Below, piece after piece: positions 24,012-33,804 of a DNA stretch of 64,000 nt. Source of the DNA: DATKZH01 sp035528065 (GTDB taxonomy: Bacteria; Planctomycetota; Planctomycetia; Pirellulales; Thermoguttaceae). Under the pieces are notes generated by a model. That model searched no databases. It had not been told where the DNA came from and worked only from the letters and a program-made list of their open reading frames with translations. Positions within the stretch are counted from its first letter, which is position 1. Every line of letters starts with the position of its first letter. Position numbers and translations under genes: made by a program. The DNA is taken from the NCBI GenBank assembly GCA_035528065.1, contig DATKZH010000247.1, positions 3,253 to 67,252 on the forward strand, written 5' to 3'.

Positions 24012-27000
24012 TCACGGCCCCGGCCACTCGCCCTTCGCCGCGTGTTCGAGCTCCATGTACTTTCGGGCCAGCTCCATCACGGCGTCGTCGCTTTTGTCGA
24101 CCTGAAGCTCCAGCCAGCAGCCTTCGACGCCCGGCTTGGCCACGCGGATGCCGGCGGCCAGGCGGCCGCGGTGATCGCCGCCGGCTTGATCGCCGGCGAC
24201 CAGGGCGGCCATCAGCCGATCGGCGAGGCTTCCCTTGGTCTCCTCGTACGCCTGGGCGATGGCCGTGATCACTTCGCGGCCCGTAAGCGTGTTGCCCTGG
24301 CAGGCGTAGTACCGGCCGGACATTCCGCCCCAGTAGATGCCTGAAGGGTCGGCCCGGGCCGGGTTCCGGTTTGCGGCCCGGCCTTCGATGTCGATGATCG
24401 CCAGTTGCCGCTTGTCCTTCTTCGGATCGTCGCGCAGAAGCTCGCCCAGCACCTCTTCCGGCAGCTTGCCTTGCTCCAGGAGATCGAGGGCCTTTTCGCC
24501 CCAGGGCGGGTTGTGCCAATGCTGGGTGCAGAACGCGCCCACGCCGGCCCGAACGTACGGCACCACCTGGCCGACGGCCGGATACTTGCTGGCCACGGCC
24601 GCCCCGCAGACGCCGGTCTCCGGATCGACCGCTACGATCGAGAAGGTGGCCGTGACGTCGTCTGGCTTCTCCCGCGCACGCGAGTCAGCCGCCTTGCCGA
24701 TGCGCTCCAGCACAACGGGCTCCTCGGGCACGTTGCCGTACCACCAGAGCGTCTGGCCGCGCCGCAGTTTTACCGTGTCACCCCGCACCGGCTCGACGCC
24801 CACGATGAGTCTCAGCCCTGCCGGAAGCTTCAGACGGAACTCGCCGTCCTCGCCCTGGTAACGATGGTGCCAGGTTGCCTTCGCCGGGCCGATCCGCTTG
24901 CCCCGGAGTTCCGTCTTGTCGGCGCCGACGGCCACTTTCATGATCGGCTCGTCCAGCGACTGGCGAGCGAAGATTTCGGTCACGCTTCGTCCAACTGGGA
25001 CCTCCAAGCGGTCGTCGCCTGGGTGGAGAGGGGCTTCGATCAGTCTTCCGTCGCGGCGTACAATTGCCCGTTTCCGCAGAGGAGGGAAATCCACACGTAC
25101 TGTCGTCTTGGGGCCATCACTGACCAACTGCACGGCGGACCCCGTGTAGGAGGTGGCAAGCGTTGTGGGCTCTTCAGACTCCAACGGTCCCGAGCCTTCG
25201 AAAGGTAGCTTTTGTGCTTCGACCAGCAGGTAGCCTGAGGGCTCGCCAAACGTGTTCTTGACGGCAAATAACCGCGCGTTGCCGTCCGCCTCTCCCTCGC
25301 GCATCCTGTCCGCGTCGCAGAAGACAACATGCGCAACACCATCTTCCCTACGGGACCATCTCGCCCCTACGGCATTCCATCCCGTGTCGCGCTCAACTCT
25401 GGGTGCAGGGCCCGACGCGTGCCATGGCGAGAGCACCACCATGAACACAGCCGAGCGAGACTTCGTGGCCGTCGAAGCGGTCACGTGCCACTGATTCGGA
25501 GCGTCGTTTTCCGGGGGCGGGTCGAACTTGTCGGTTTGCGTGAATTCCAGCGCGTCCGGCAGGATGAAGCTGGCCAGCAGTCGAGCATCGCCGCGGCGGA
25601 TCAGCACCTCGCGTTTGTCTTCGTCGATCTGCATTTCCTCCAGCGCGTGCAGCCACCATTCGAAGGTGACCGGCTCGGGGGCCTCGAGCTCGTCGACGAT
25701 CACGAACGTGCCCACTTGGTTTCGGGCGGTCGCGTCCGGCCGGACGTGGATCACGTGGCGGTGGAACTTCGTCAGCCGACCGCTGTACGCCGGCGTGGCG
25801 TCGGCCAGGGCGTAGTCGTACGCTTCGCCCGTGAGAAAGCGGACGATCCGGCCGTTCGCTTCGTGGCTTCGTTTCGTTTGCCCGATGCCGCCGTCGACGG
25901 TGACGCAGTTGGTGGCCTTGGTCTCGCGGGTCCAATTGCCGTGGTGCGGCGAACTATACCACGGGTAGTAGCCCGAGGCGATGGCCAGGGGTTCGCCGAA
26001 GGCTTCGATGGCGAAGGCGTTTTGGTCGGCGTGGCCGTGGCTGATCGAGCCGAACGGGCTGGACCGAAGGACGAGATAGGCATTGTTCTCGGGGTCGGCC
26101 AGATCGCCGTGCATGGCCACGAGCCCCGCGCCTTCGAAGAGACGTGCTTGCGGCAGGTCGACCGGCGGCTTGGCTTCGAGGCTCGGATCGGCCAGGGCGA
26201 AGCCCATCGGGCCGCTTCCCGGCCCGGCTCGCTGCACCTCGGGGTACCAACGGAGATACGGATCCTCAAGCAGCGTGGAGAAGTGATAGAGCAGGTGGCC
26301 GGCGCCTCGGCCGGGACCGCGTTCCTGGCCGTCGCCGAACGGGGACATGCGGGCGTACGGCGGATTGGTGTAAAGCTTGTAGTAGGGCGTGTTGCGGAAG
26401 AAGGGCTTCTCGATCAGCTCCGCACCGGTGGCCTTCTGGAGCGAGGCGGCGAAGTGCATCGCGAAGCTCATGTAGGCCCCCCAGTAGCTCGGCCCTTCCT
26501 GCCAGCCGCCGTCCTCGCCGGCCCACGCGGGAAAGACCGACCAGTAGATCTTCATCACGTAGTGGAGCCAGTCGCGGGCCTCGGGCCACTCGTGGATGAA
26601 GGTGATCGCCGCCTCGCCCAGGAAGCCGACGTCCCGGGCCGGATGACTCGAATAGGGCCGGCTCTCGAACGGCATACGATCGAGCCGCTTGAGGAACTGC
26701 CCGCACCGGGCCTTCATCGCCGGCTCGATCCTGGCCCTTTCCTCGGGCGTGAAGAGGTCGTAGGTCCAGTCGTACGCCCGGGTGCCCCGCTGCATGACCC
26801 ACATGGCCGGCTCGTCGTTGTGGAACAGGCTGGTTGAGCCTTCCGGGTCCCAGGAGAAAAAGTGGAGCAGACGCCGCTTGGCCTCTTCGCCGAAGCGCCG
26901 CTCGCCGCTGAGCACGTAGGCCAGGGCACAGGTCTCCATCTGGTCCATGGGCGGGCGGGTGGTCCGCATGATCATCACGTAGTCGCCGGGGCGGCCCGTG

Positions 27001-27632
27001 CCCCGATCTTCGCCCCGCTGGAAGGCCGGCTCGGGCACGAGCTTTTCTCCGATGCACCGCTCGGCCGCTCGCAGCAGGCTCGCGTACTCGTCGGCCATCA
27101 TGCCGGAACACTCGCGGCGGACGCGCTGGAGCTGGTCGCCGGGGAACAGGAGCCGCGGATGCCGGCGGGGGATCTTTGCGACGATGGCGTCGATCTCCGG
27201 CAGCGGCCACGCGTCGGCGCGGTCGGCGATGGTGAACGCGCGAGTCTGTCCCCAGACGACCGAGCCGTCCGATCGCTTCACGCCCACCCGCCAATGCCAA
27301 CGGCCGGACCCCAGCGGCTCGGTGGGAATGTGGACGGTAATCGGGACGTCGTCGACGAGCGTAGTCGCGTCTTCCGGGAAGCCCTCCGAACGCGAAACGG
27401 CCAGCACGTACTTGGCCGGTCGCTTGGCCGGGGGGAGCCAGACGAACGCGGGCGGATCGAGCTTGCTCGTGCTCCCGGCGGCCGGGGCGAACGGCTTCTC
27501 ATTCCACGCCGGCTGGCGGTCCAACTGCTTTCGGAGACTCTCTGCCTCGCTTGCCGCCGGCTCGCCGCCGGCCAACGCGGCCGCATGGATCAGGAGCAAC
27601 GGGCAGACGAGTAGGCAACGTACGCGGCTCAT
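24012..27632 (-). CDS. exported heparinase II/III-like protein with C-terminal DUF1028 domain
   Basis: 1206 residues. A signal peptide (1-22) is followed by a fibronectin-like part, then a DUF4962-type alpha/alpha barrel (RHPRLLFPGDQLQRVRR, YWGAYMSFAMHFAASL) and a heparinase II/III beta-sandwich region (GSISHGHADQNAFAIEAFGE near 530). These belong to polysaccharide lyases of the alginate/heparin type, so cleavage of an acidic polysaccharide outside the cell is likely. From about 996 to the end there is a separate DUF1028 domain (ATFSIVAVDPETGVCGAAVA, AGVGAFCTQHW, AGDQAGGDHRGRLAAGI), a family with an Ntn-hydrolase-like look and no settled function. I see no stop or frameshift between the parts, so the fusion appears genuine. 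Substrate unknown. Confidence 0.85.
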   Translation of the reverse strand: MSRVRCLLVCPLLLIHAAALAGGEPAASEAESLRKQLDRQPAWNEKPFAPAAGSTSKLDPPAFVWLPPAKRPAKYVLAVSRSEGFPEDATTLVDDVPITVHIPTEPLGSGRWHWRVGVKRSDGSVVWGQTRAFTIADRADAWPLPEIDAIVAKIPRRHPRLLFPGDQLQRVRRECSGMMADEYASLLRAAERCIGEKLVPEPAFQRGEDRGTGRPGDYVMIMRTTRPPMDQMETCALAYVLSGERRFGEEAKRRLLHFFSWDPEGSTSLFHNDEPAMWVMQRGTRAYDWTYDLFTPEERARIEPAMKARCGQFLKRLDRMPFESRPYSSHPARDVGFLGEAAITFIHEWPEARDWLHYVMKIYWSVFPAWAGEDGGWQEGPSYWGAYMSFAMHFAASLQKATGAELIEKPFFRNTPYYKLYTNPPYARMSPFGDGQERGPGRGAGHLLYHFSTLLEDPYLRWYPEVQRAGPGSGPMGFALADPSLEAKPPVDLPQARLFEGAGLVAMHGDLADPENNAYLVLRSSPFGSISHGHADQNAFAIEAFGEPLAIASGYYPWYSSPHHGNWTRETKATNCVTVDGGIGQTKRSHEANGRIVRFLTGEAYDYALADATPAYSGRLTKFHRHVIHVRPDATARNQVGTFVIVDELEAPEPVTFEWWLHALEEMQIDEDKREVLIRRGDARLLASFILPDALEFTQTDKFDPPPENDAPNQWHVTASTATKSRSAVFMVVLSPWHASGPAPRVERDTGWNAVGARWSRREDGVAHVVFCDADRMREGEADGNARLFAVKNTFGEPSGYLLVEAQKLPFEGSGPLESEEPTTLATSYTGSAVQLVSDGPKTTVRVDFPPLRKRAIVRRDGRLIEAPLHPGDDRLEVPVGRSVTEIFARQSLDEPIMKVAVGADKTELRGKRIGPAKATWHHRYQGEDGEFRLKLPAGLRLIVGVEPVRGDTVKLRRGQTLWWYGNVPEEPVVLERIGKAADSRAREKPDDVTATFSIVAVDPETGVCGAAVASKYPAVGQVVPYVRAGVGAFCTQHWHNPPWGEKALDLLEQGKLPEEVLGELLRDDPKKDKRQLAIIDIEGRAANRNPARADPSGIYWGGMSGRYYACQGNTLTGREVITAIAQAYEETKGSLADRLMAALVAGDQAGGDHRGRLAAGIRVAKPGVEGCWLELQVDKSDDAVMELARKYMELEHAAKGEWPGP

Positions 27633-27786
27633 GCTGATACACCTCCCAATGCTGGCCGTCGAGTGTGGGCGATCGTCGCGCCCGAGGCGAGTCTAGGGGC
27701 GCGACGCGCGCACATCAAGCCCCGCGGGGCGTGCGCGACGAGAGGGAAGCCGGTCCGTCTTTGGCAGCGTCGGGCGAGGCGGCGAG

Positions 27787-30045
27787 CTACAGCCGGGGGA
27801 CGGGAACCGGCGGCCCTTGCGGCATGCTCGGTTCAGGCTTGGGCTGGGGCTTGGCCCCGGGTTGGTCGGGGGCCTGCGGCGCGCGGTATTCGGGCACGAG
27901 CTCGACGCCCTGATAGGAGCCGATTCCCGCCCCGGACGAACCACCGCCGGTGTCGTTGAAGTCGCGTCTGAGCTCCCACTCCGCCCGTGCCGCCCAGGGC
28001 GTGCCGGCGTGGTTCTCGATCACGGCCAGATACGACTCCTTGGCCTGCTCGAGCATCTTGGTGGCGATCTTGTCGATGGGGACTTCCCGGCTCTCGCGAA
28101 GGCGCCACCCGGCGAGCTGCCGGCCGTCCGCCAAGGCTGGCGGCGTGACGATCAGCTTCTTCAGCCCGTTTTCCAGAGCGATGCGATAGAGGTACACGCG
28201 GGCCGCGTAGGCCGCCACCTGGGCGCGGATCAGATCGTAGTTGGCCTGCCAGCGCAGGGAGTCCTCTCTCTCGCGGGCGGGCTTCTGAGCCTCGAGCGCT
28301 TCGATCGCCCGCTCCAGGCCCGCCAGGTAGACCTGCGCCTGAGCCCCCGACTCCTGCACCTGGCGTCGGAACTGATTCATGTCGGCCGGGAAGTTTCTCC
28401 GCAGGCTCATCATCCTGGCCACTTGCCGGCGATCGGGGTCGAGATCGTCGACGATCTTCCAGACGAGCTTGCGCAAGGGCCGCCGCTGGGCGTCCACGAG
28501 GCTCTCCTCGCGGGACCGCAGGTCGGGCCGGTACTCCCGCATGGTGATCGCGTCGTATCGGAGCTTCTCGGCGCCGACCAGCTCCGCCTCGACGCTGGGA
28601 AGCATGAAGAAGATGCCTCCACTGCGCCACGCCAGGCGAGACTGGGCATACGGGCCGAATCCACTTGGGTGCGCGTCGCTGCGCGGCCCGGAACCGTCGG
28701 TCTGGAGCACTTCGGCGAACGCCGTCTCGGGGCCGCGGTCCATCGGCAATTGGTGGGTGCGTTCCGTTTGCGGATGGACCCAGCGGATATAGGCGTACGG
28801 ATAGCCGAACACGGCCTCGCGGCCCAAGACGTACACTTTGCATCGGGCCGCCGCGGCCTGGTCGATCGCCGCCTCCAGGTACGTGTCGCTTTCTTCCCGA
28901 TGGCCGGATTCATCGCTGACGAGGATCAAGGCCATCTTCCGATCCTGCCGCCTGGCGAACTGCTGATACGAGCTGATCGAGCGGATCACCGCCGAGCACA
29001 TCATCTCCTCGCCCGACGGGTCGACGGGCACGGCGTCGATCGCCTCGCGGATCGCCTCCAGATCGGTGGTGGGCCGCTCGGTGTGGACGACGAAATCCTT
29101 GCCGAAGCTGGTGACCGCCGTCATCAACGTGTCGCTCCCCGTGACGCCCGTCATCCCCAGCTCGGCATAGACGCGTTCGAGCCGGGTGCGAATCTCCTTC
29201 TGGTCGTCCTTCATGCTCCCCGACTGGTCGAAGCACCACACCAACAGGACTTTCTCCTTGGCCGCCAGTCGAAGAAGCTCCTGGGTGATGCGGTCCAGGG
29301 CCTGCTGGTAGTTGTCCACCACGGCCTGGGCCGACGCGGTCGTCCCCTCGCCAACCGGCGCCATCAGGTCCTTGATGCCCGACAGACGGTCCGTCGGCCA
29401 GTTGAGCGGGGCGAGCGGCGATTGGAGCAGTTCGGGCGGGTTCGGCGTCAGGGGGTTTGACGTGGGCCTGGGCGTGTTGGTGGAGACCAACGTCACCTGG
29501 CTGCCGGGGGTGATCTCTTCGTCGAGGAAGACCGTCTCAAGCTCCAGGTCCCGCTCTTCCTCCGGCACGTGGTAAGCCACGAGCGGCTCAAAGGCCCCTT
29601 GGTCGACGGTCCCCGCCGTGATCCAGAGCCCCAGGGAGATCAGCACGCCCAGGTGGATCAGCATCGACGACAAGCCCGAGACGAACGCGCCGAACAATCC
29701 GGGCGCGGGCTCCTCCAAGGGGTGGCCTCGAGCGAACGCGAACGCCTGGGGGCTGACCTGGTCGGGCCTCGGAGGGGCGATCGAGGCAGCCCAGGCGGCC
29801 CAAGGCGGGGCCCGCCGGGCTTGCGCGGCCCGGTCGGTGGGAACGGGGGCGGCCTCAGTCCAAGGTCGCGTGGGGGCTTCCGCGGCCTGAGGAGCCGCTT
29901 CCGTGCCGGCGAGCCCGGAGCCGTGTTGCGCGGAAATGGCTTGACCGGGCGGGGGGGCCGGAGGTAGGCGTGCAGGATCCGGACGGATTTGCCCGGGCGG
30001 CGGAGGTGGCGGGTTGGATCGCGTTTTTCGGTCGGACCCGGCCAC
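27787..30045 (-). CDS. membrane-anchored von Willebrand factor A protein
   Basis: 752 residues from a GTG at 30045, chosen because AAGGA lies seven bases upstream and the longer frame would start almost on the predicted RNA start. The first 120 residues are Pro/Ala/Arg-rich and probably cytoplasmic. One membrane helix follows (MLIHLGVLISLGLWI, near 130-150), then LELETVFLDEEI and a Pro/Asn/Thr linker. The vWA domain begins with VLLVWCFDQSGSM (about 270), containing the metal-binding Asp-x-Ser-x-Ser, and continues through LILVSDESGHREESDTY. The rest is helical with a Pro-rich tail. It resembles the anchor layout of the toroid protein at 35287-37137. A role in surface complexes is a guess. Confidence 0.8.
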   Translation of the reverse strand: MAGSDRKTRSNPPPPPPGQIRPDPARLPPAPPPGQAISAQHGSGLAGTEAAPQAAEAPTRPWTEAAPVPTDRAAQARRAPPWAAWAASIAPPRPDQVSPQAFAFARGHPLEEPAPGLFGAFVSGLSSMLIHLGVLISLGLWITAGTVDQGAFEPLVAYHVPEEERDLELETVFLDEEITPGSQVTLVSTNTPRPTSNPLTPNPPELLQSPLAPLNWPTDRLSGIKDLMAPVGEGTTASAQAVVDNYQQALDRITQELLRLAAKEKVLLVWCFDQSGSMKDDQKEIRTRLERVYAELGMTGVTGSDTLMTAVTSFGKDFVVHTERPTTDLEAIREAIDAVPVDPSGEEMMCSAVIRSISSYQQFARRQDRKMALILVSDESGHREESDTYLEAAIDQAAAARCKVYVLGREAVFGYPYAYIRWVHPQTERTHQLPMDRGPETAFAEVLQTDGSGPRSDAHPSGFGPYAQSRLAWRSGGIFFMLPSVEAELVGAEKLRYDAITMREYRPDLRSREESLVDAQRRPLRKLVWKIVDDLDPDRRQVARMMSLRRNFPADMNQFRRQVQESGAQAQVYLAGLERAIEALEAQKPAREREDSLRWQANYDLIRAQVAAYAARVYLYRIALENGLKKLIVTPPALADGRQLAGWRLRESREVPIDKIATKMLEQAKESYLAVIENHAGTPWAARAEWELRRDFNDTGGGSSGAGIGSYQGVELVPEYRAPQAPDQPGAKPQPKPEPSMPQGPPVPVPRL

Positions 30046-30116
30046 TTCAAAGTCCTTGGGGAACAGGACTGCGCGGAGCACTGGCAACCGCCGACACGGC
30101 ACTTGCACTGGTGTCC

Positions 30117-30125
30117 ATTATATCA
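30117..30125 (-). promoter_or_regulatory. extended -10 promoter candidate for the vWA gene
   Basis: On the minus strand TGATATAAT gives a perfect TATAAT (30122-30117) preceded by the TGN of an extended -10 element. No good -35 is seen. RNA would begin near 30110 and leave a leader of about 65 bases before the GTG at 30045. Confidence 0.5.
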
Positions 30126-30189
30126 CACTGCCCGTGGTTTGACCGAGACGCCCCCCTTTTCTGCGGTGTGACAAGCGGGACTTGGCTCC

Positions 30190-33100
30190 TCAACCGGCCC
30201 CCGGCTCAGTGGCCCCTTCGAGCGTGATGATCTGGACGTGGTTGGCGGTGGCCCCGGCCCAACTGCGTCCTTCCGGATGGGTTACGATCTGCTCCATCGG
30301 TTCGGGGAACCGTGCCACGGGCTCTGCGGTTGCCACGCTTTCGATCACGGTCTCCTGCCCGCACGCCAATGCCCGCCAGCCGCCGCGCGAGGCTTCCCGG
30401 GCGATGGCCGACACGTCGCCTTGGCCTTGGATCACCTGGACGCACTCGCCCGATTCGGCGTCCCACACGCGCACGGTTTGGTCGAAGGAGACGCTGGCGA
30501 TGCGCTGCCCTTCGGGCGACCAGGCCACGCCCACGACGCCGCGCTCGTGCCCGCGGAGACAGGCCACCTCGACGCCGCGCTCGGCGTCCCAGAGGCGGAC
30601 CGTTTGGTCGAGCGAGCCGCTGACGATCCGGTGGCCGTCGGGCGAGCAGTCGACGCTGGTCACGTCCATCTCGTGCCCGCGGAGCACGTGCAGCTCGGTG
30701 CCGGCTCGGGCGTCCCAGACCCGCAACGTCTGATCCAACGCGGCGCTGACGATGCGGCGGCCGTCCGCCGAGTAGACCACCTTCAGCACCCAGTAATCGT
30801 GCCCGTGCAGGCAATGGACTTCGGCGCCGGTTTCGGCGTCCCACACCCGAACGGTCTGGTCCAGCGACCCGCTGGCAATCTCGCGTCCGTCGGGCGAATA
30901 GACGACGCTGTACAGTGACGACCTGTGTCCGCGGAGGCAACGGAGCTCGGCCCCCGTCTGCGTGTCCCAGATCCGCACCGTCTTGTCGAACGAGCCGGTG
31001 GCGATCTTCCGGCCGTTGGGAGAATAGGCCGCCGTGACCACGTCTCTTACGTGTCCGGTAAGACAGAGAAGCTGCACGCCGCTCTGGGCGTCCCACAACC
31101 GCACCGTCCGGTCCACCGACCCGCTGGCGACCTGCCGGCCGTCGGGCGAATAGGTCACCGAGCGGACCCAATCGTCGTGCCCGCGCAGGCATCGAATCTC
31201 GGCCGTGCTTTCGGCGTCCCACAGCCGGACTGCCTCGTCCCACGACCCACTGGCGATCAGCGAGCCGTCGGCCGACCAGTCGACGCTGGTCACGTCCCGA
31301 ACGTGCCCGCGCAAACAGCGCAACTCGGCGCCGGTCCCCGCGTCCCACACCCGCACCGTCTGGTCCAGGGAGCTGCTGACGATCCTCCGGCCGTCGGGCG
31401 AACAGGCCACGCCGGTCACGTCGCGGGCGTGTCCGCGGAGGCAGCGGAGCTCGGCACCGGCTTCCGCGTCCCACACCCGCACCGTCTGATCCTTGGACCC
31501 GCTCACGACCGTCTGCCCGCCGCCCAACCAGTCGACGGCGGTCACGTCGCCGGCATGGCCCTCAAGGCAGGAGAGCTGGGCGCCGCTCCGGACGTCCCAC
31601 ACGCGCACCGTTCGGTCCTTCGATCCGCTGACGACTTTCGCGCCGTCGGGCGAGAACGCTACGGCGTACACCGCCGACGCGTGTCCGCGAAAGCATCGCA
31701 GCTCGGCGCCGCTCTGGGCGTCCCACACGCGCACCGTCTGGTCCAGCGACCCGCTCGCGATCTGCCGGCCGTCCGGAGAGCAGGCCACGCAGGTCACGTC
31801 CCGGGCGTGTCCGCGCAGGCAGCGGACCTCGGCCCCGTTGGTCGCGTCCCACACGCGAAGCGTCTGATCCAGCGAGCCGCTGACGAGGTGGCGGCCGTCG
31901 GGCGAATGGGCGACGCTTCGCACGCCTTTCTCGTGGGCGCGGAGGCAGTGGAGCTCCGCACCGCTCTGGGCGTCCCACACGCGCACGGTCTCGTCCAGAG
32001 CCCCGCTACAGACCCGCTTGCCGTCCGCCAAGCAGGCCACGCTGAGCACCCCTCGCTCGTGCCCGCGGAGAACGGCGTGCTTCCCTCCGCCCACTTCCGA
32101 AGCGGGCGGCCGCACCGAGCGGACCCAGGGGAAGTCGGGCGATCGCGACTGCTTGGCCGTACGCCACGCTTGGAGCAGGTCGCAGAGCTTCTGCTCGACC
32201 CGGCCCTGCGGGCTGGCCGTGGTGATCGACACGCCGACCGGCAACTCGTAGTGGCCGACCGACTCGGGCGAGTCGTGCCACCACGAGCTGTTCCACAAGC
32301 ACTGAAACAGCGTCGCCGGATGTCGTGCAATGAAGCGGACGTCGCGCCTTAGCGCCTCGTCCAAGAGCTTGAGAGTCCGCTGGCTGGCGTGCTCGGCCGG
32401 CATCTCGGCGGCGGCCGCCGCAAAGTCCCGACTCAACGGAAACACCAGACCGCGTTCCGCTTTCGCTTCCAGATAGGGCAAGTCGGTCAGCAGTTGCCCG
32501 AGATCGTCCCAACGCTCCGCCGCCGTCAGATGAGCCGGCAGGTGCGCAAGCGCATAGGGCGACATCGACCGCGGGTCCTGCTGATACTCCTTCCAGCCCG
32601 CGTCGGCGAGTCGCTCGTGCCCGGACTTGGCCCCGACCTGATAGACCCCGCCGCAATGCTCGGCACCGGCGAGCCAGTCGTGCAGCGACCCGTGGCAGAG
32701 GGCGTAGCGCGCCGGGCCCTCCGCTTGGTCGCGATTGAGTAGATAGACGGACAAGGTCTTGAGCACCGCAGGCAGCTCCGATTCGGCATCCAGGTCGGCC
32801 GCTGCGGCCAGTTGTGCCTCCGTGAGCGGCTCCCCGGCGGCCGTCACGACCTGGAGCACCCGCTTGGCCTGGGCGAAACTCGTCTCGTCGGGGAACTGGT
32901 GTTCGAAAAACCTTCGGTAGAGGCCCCCGACGTCGCCGGGCAGCGCCGCGAGATCCTCGAAATCGTATTGCCCGCCCTCCAAGCCCTCAAACGCTTGTTC
33001 AACGTACAGGAAGCTGCCGCCGCTCTTCTTCTCCAGGATCTCGGCGACCTGCTCGCGGGACATGCGGGCAGCGCCAGCCTGCTCGGCGAGCTTCTGCCGC

Positions 33101-33804
33101 GCGAGCCGCCTGGCGACGTAGCGACGGACGTCTTCCAGGTTCCGCTCGTCGCCTGCATCGATACGGCAGACGCGCAGCCCGGGGAGTCGCTCCACGACCG
33201 GCTCCTCATCCCGCGCCGTGACGACGATGCGGAGCCAAGTCGGCAACTGATCGAGCCGGCTTGCCAACACCTCGACGATCGTGGTCTGGCTGACCGGGTC
33301 TTCTGAGACCATGGCCTCGTCCAAGGCATCCACGACCACGTAGCATACGCCCGATTCCGGGGCGTCCAGCGCATCCAGCGGCCCGAGAACCCCTTCCCCA
33401 AACGCGCCGGCCGGATCGGTCTCGCAGCGCCACGGGCTGAGCGCCTCGCGGATCGACGAGTCCTCGAGTCGGGCGGCGTAGGAGTCCAACCCGCGGGCGA
33501 TCATCCCGGCCAGACTCCCCACGAACCGCCCGGGCTCCAAGGTCTCCGGGACGTCGGCTTGGCAGAAATGATAGGCCAGCACCCGGCCCCCGGGGTTCGT
33601 GTGGGCCAGTTGCGCCAGGGCGGCCGACTTGCCGACCCCCGCATCGCCCCGGATCAGCAAGGCGCGTTCGTCGGCGTCGTGGCGCCAGGCGTCGATCTGC
33701 GCAAACAGCCACTCCCGCCCTACAAAGCCCTTACGCTTGTGTTCGACGAAGGCAGCGAAGTGGTATGGCCGGAGCCGGTCCGACCATTCGGGACGTTCGG
33801 TCAT
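30190..33804 (-). CDS. STAND-type ATPase with 13 clear WD40 repeats
   Basis: 1204 residues from the ATG at 33804, with GGGGAG upstream. After a short start (LRPYHFAAFVEHKRKGFVGRE) the ATPase follows: Walker A IRGDAGVGKSAALAQL (52-60), Walker B YVVVDALDEA (154-164) and the sensor-type RIVVTARDEE near 195. A helical region spans about 330-575. Thirteen WD40 units of 42 residues run from about 578 to 1124, each of the form VxSVxxSPDGxxIxSGSxDxTVRVWDxxxGxExxCLRGH. The 80-residue tail is a likely fourteenth, degenerate blade, giving two seven-bladed propellers. STAND ATPases with WD40 sensors act as signal switches, and some are antiphage sensors. No effector domain is fused at the N-terminus. The 144-base gap to the vWA gene contains that gene's own promoter. 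Confidence 0.88.
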   Translation of the reverse strand: MTERPEWSDRLRPYHFAAFVEHKRKGFVGREWLFAQIDAWRHDADERALLIRGDAGVGKSAALAQLAHTNPGGRVLAYHFCQADVPETLEPGRFVGSLAGMIARGLDSYAARLEDSSIREALSPWRCETDPAGAFGEGVLGPLDALDAPESGVCYVVVDALDEAMVSEDPVSQTTIVEVLASRLDQLPTWLRIVVTARDEEPVVERLPGLRVCRIDAGDERNLEDVRRYVARRLARQKLAEQAGAARMSREQVAEILEKKSGGSFLYVEQAFEGLEGGQYDFEDLAALPGDVGGLYRRFFEHQFPDETSFAQAKRVLQVVTAAGEPLTEAQLAAAADLDAESELPAVLKTLSVYLLNRDQAEGPARYALCHGSLHDWLAGAEHCGGVYQVGAKSGHERLADAGWKEYQQDPRSMSPYALAHLPAHLTAAERWDDLGQLLTDLPYLEAKAERGLVFPLSRDFAAAAAEMPAEHASQRTLKLLDEALRRDVRFIARHPATLFQCLWNSSWWHDSPESVGHYELPVGVSITTASPQGRVEQKLCDLLQAWRTAKQSRSPDFPWVRSVRPPASEVGGGKHAVLRGHERGVLSVACLADGKRVCSGALDETVRVWDAQSGAELHCLRAHEKGVRSVAHSPDGRHLVSGSLDQTLRVWDATNGAEVRCLRGHARDVTCVACSPDGRQIASGSLDQTVRVWDAQSGAELRCFRGHASAVYAVAFSPDGAKVVSGSKDRTVRVWDVRSGAQLSCLEGHAGDVTAVDWLGGGQTVVSGSKDQTVRVWDAEAGAELRCLRGHARDVTGVACSPDGRRIVSSSLDQTVRVWDAGTGAELRCLRGHVRDVTSVDWSADGSLIASGSWDEAVRLWDAESTAEIRCLRGHDDWVRSVTYSPDGRQVASGSVDRTVRLWDAQSGVQLLCLTGHVRDVVTAAYSPNGRKIATGSFDKTVRIWDTQTGAELRCLRGHRSSLYSVVYSPDGREIASGSLDQTVRVWDAETGAEVHCLHGHDYWVLKVVYSADGRRIVSAALDQTLRVWDARAGTELHVLRGHEMDVTSVDCSPDGHRIVSGSLDQTVRLWDAERGVEVACLRGHERGVVGVAWSPEGQRIASVSFDQTVRVWDAESGECVQVIQGQGDVSAIAREASRGGWRALACGQETVIESVATAEPVARFPEPMEQIVTHPEGRSWAGATANHVQIITLEGATEPGAG

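Noticed and set aside
30190..32080. 126-base tandem units taken as a CRISPR array or satellite
   Set aside because: The units keep one frame and encode WD40 blades; spacers and short repeats of CRISPR are absent.
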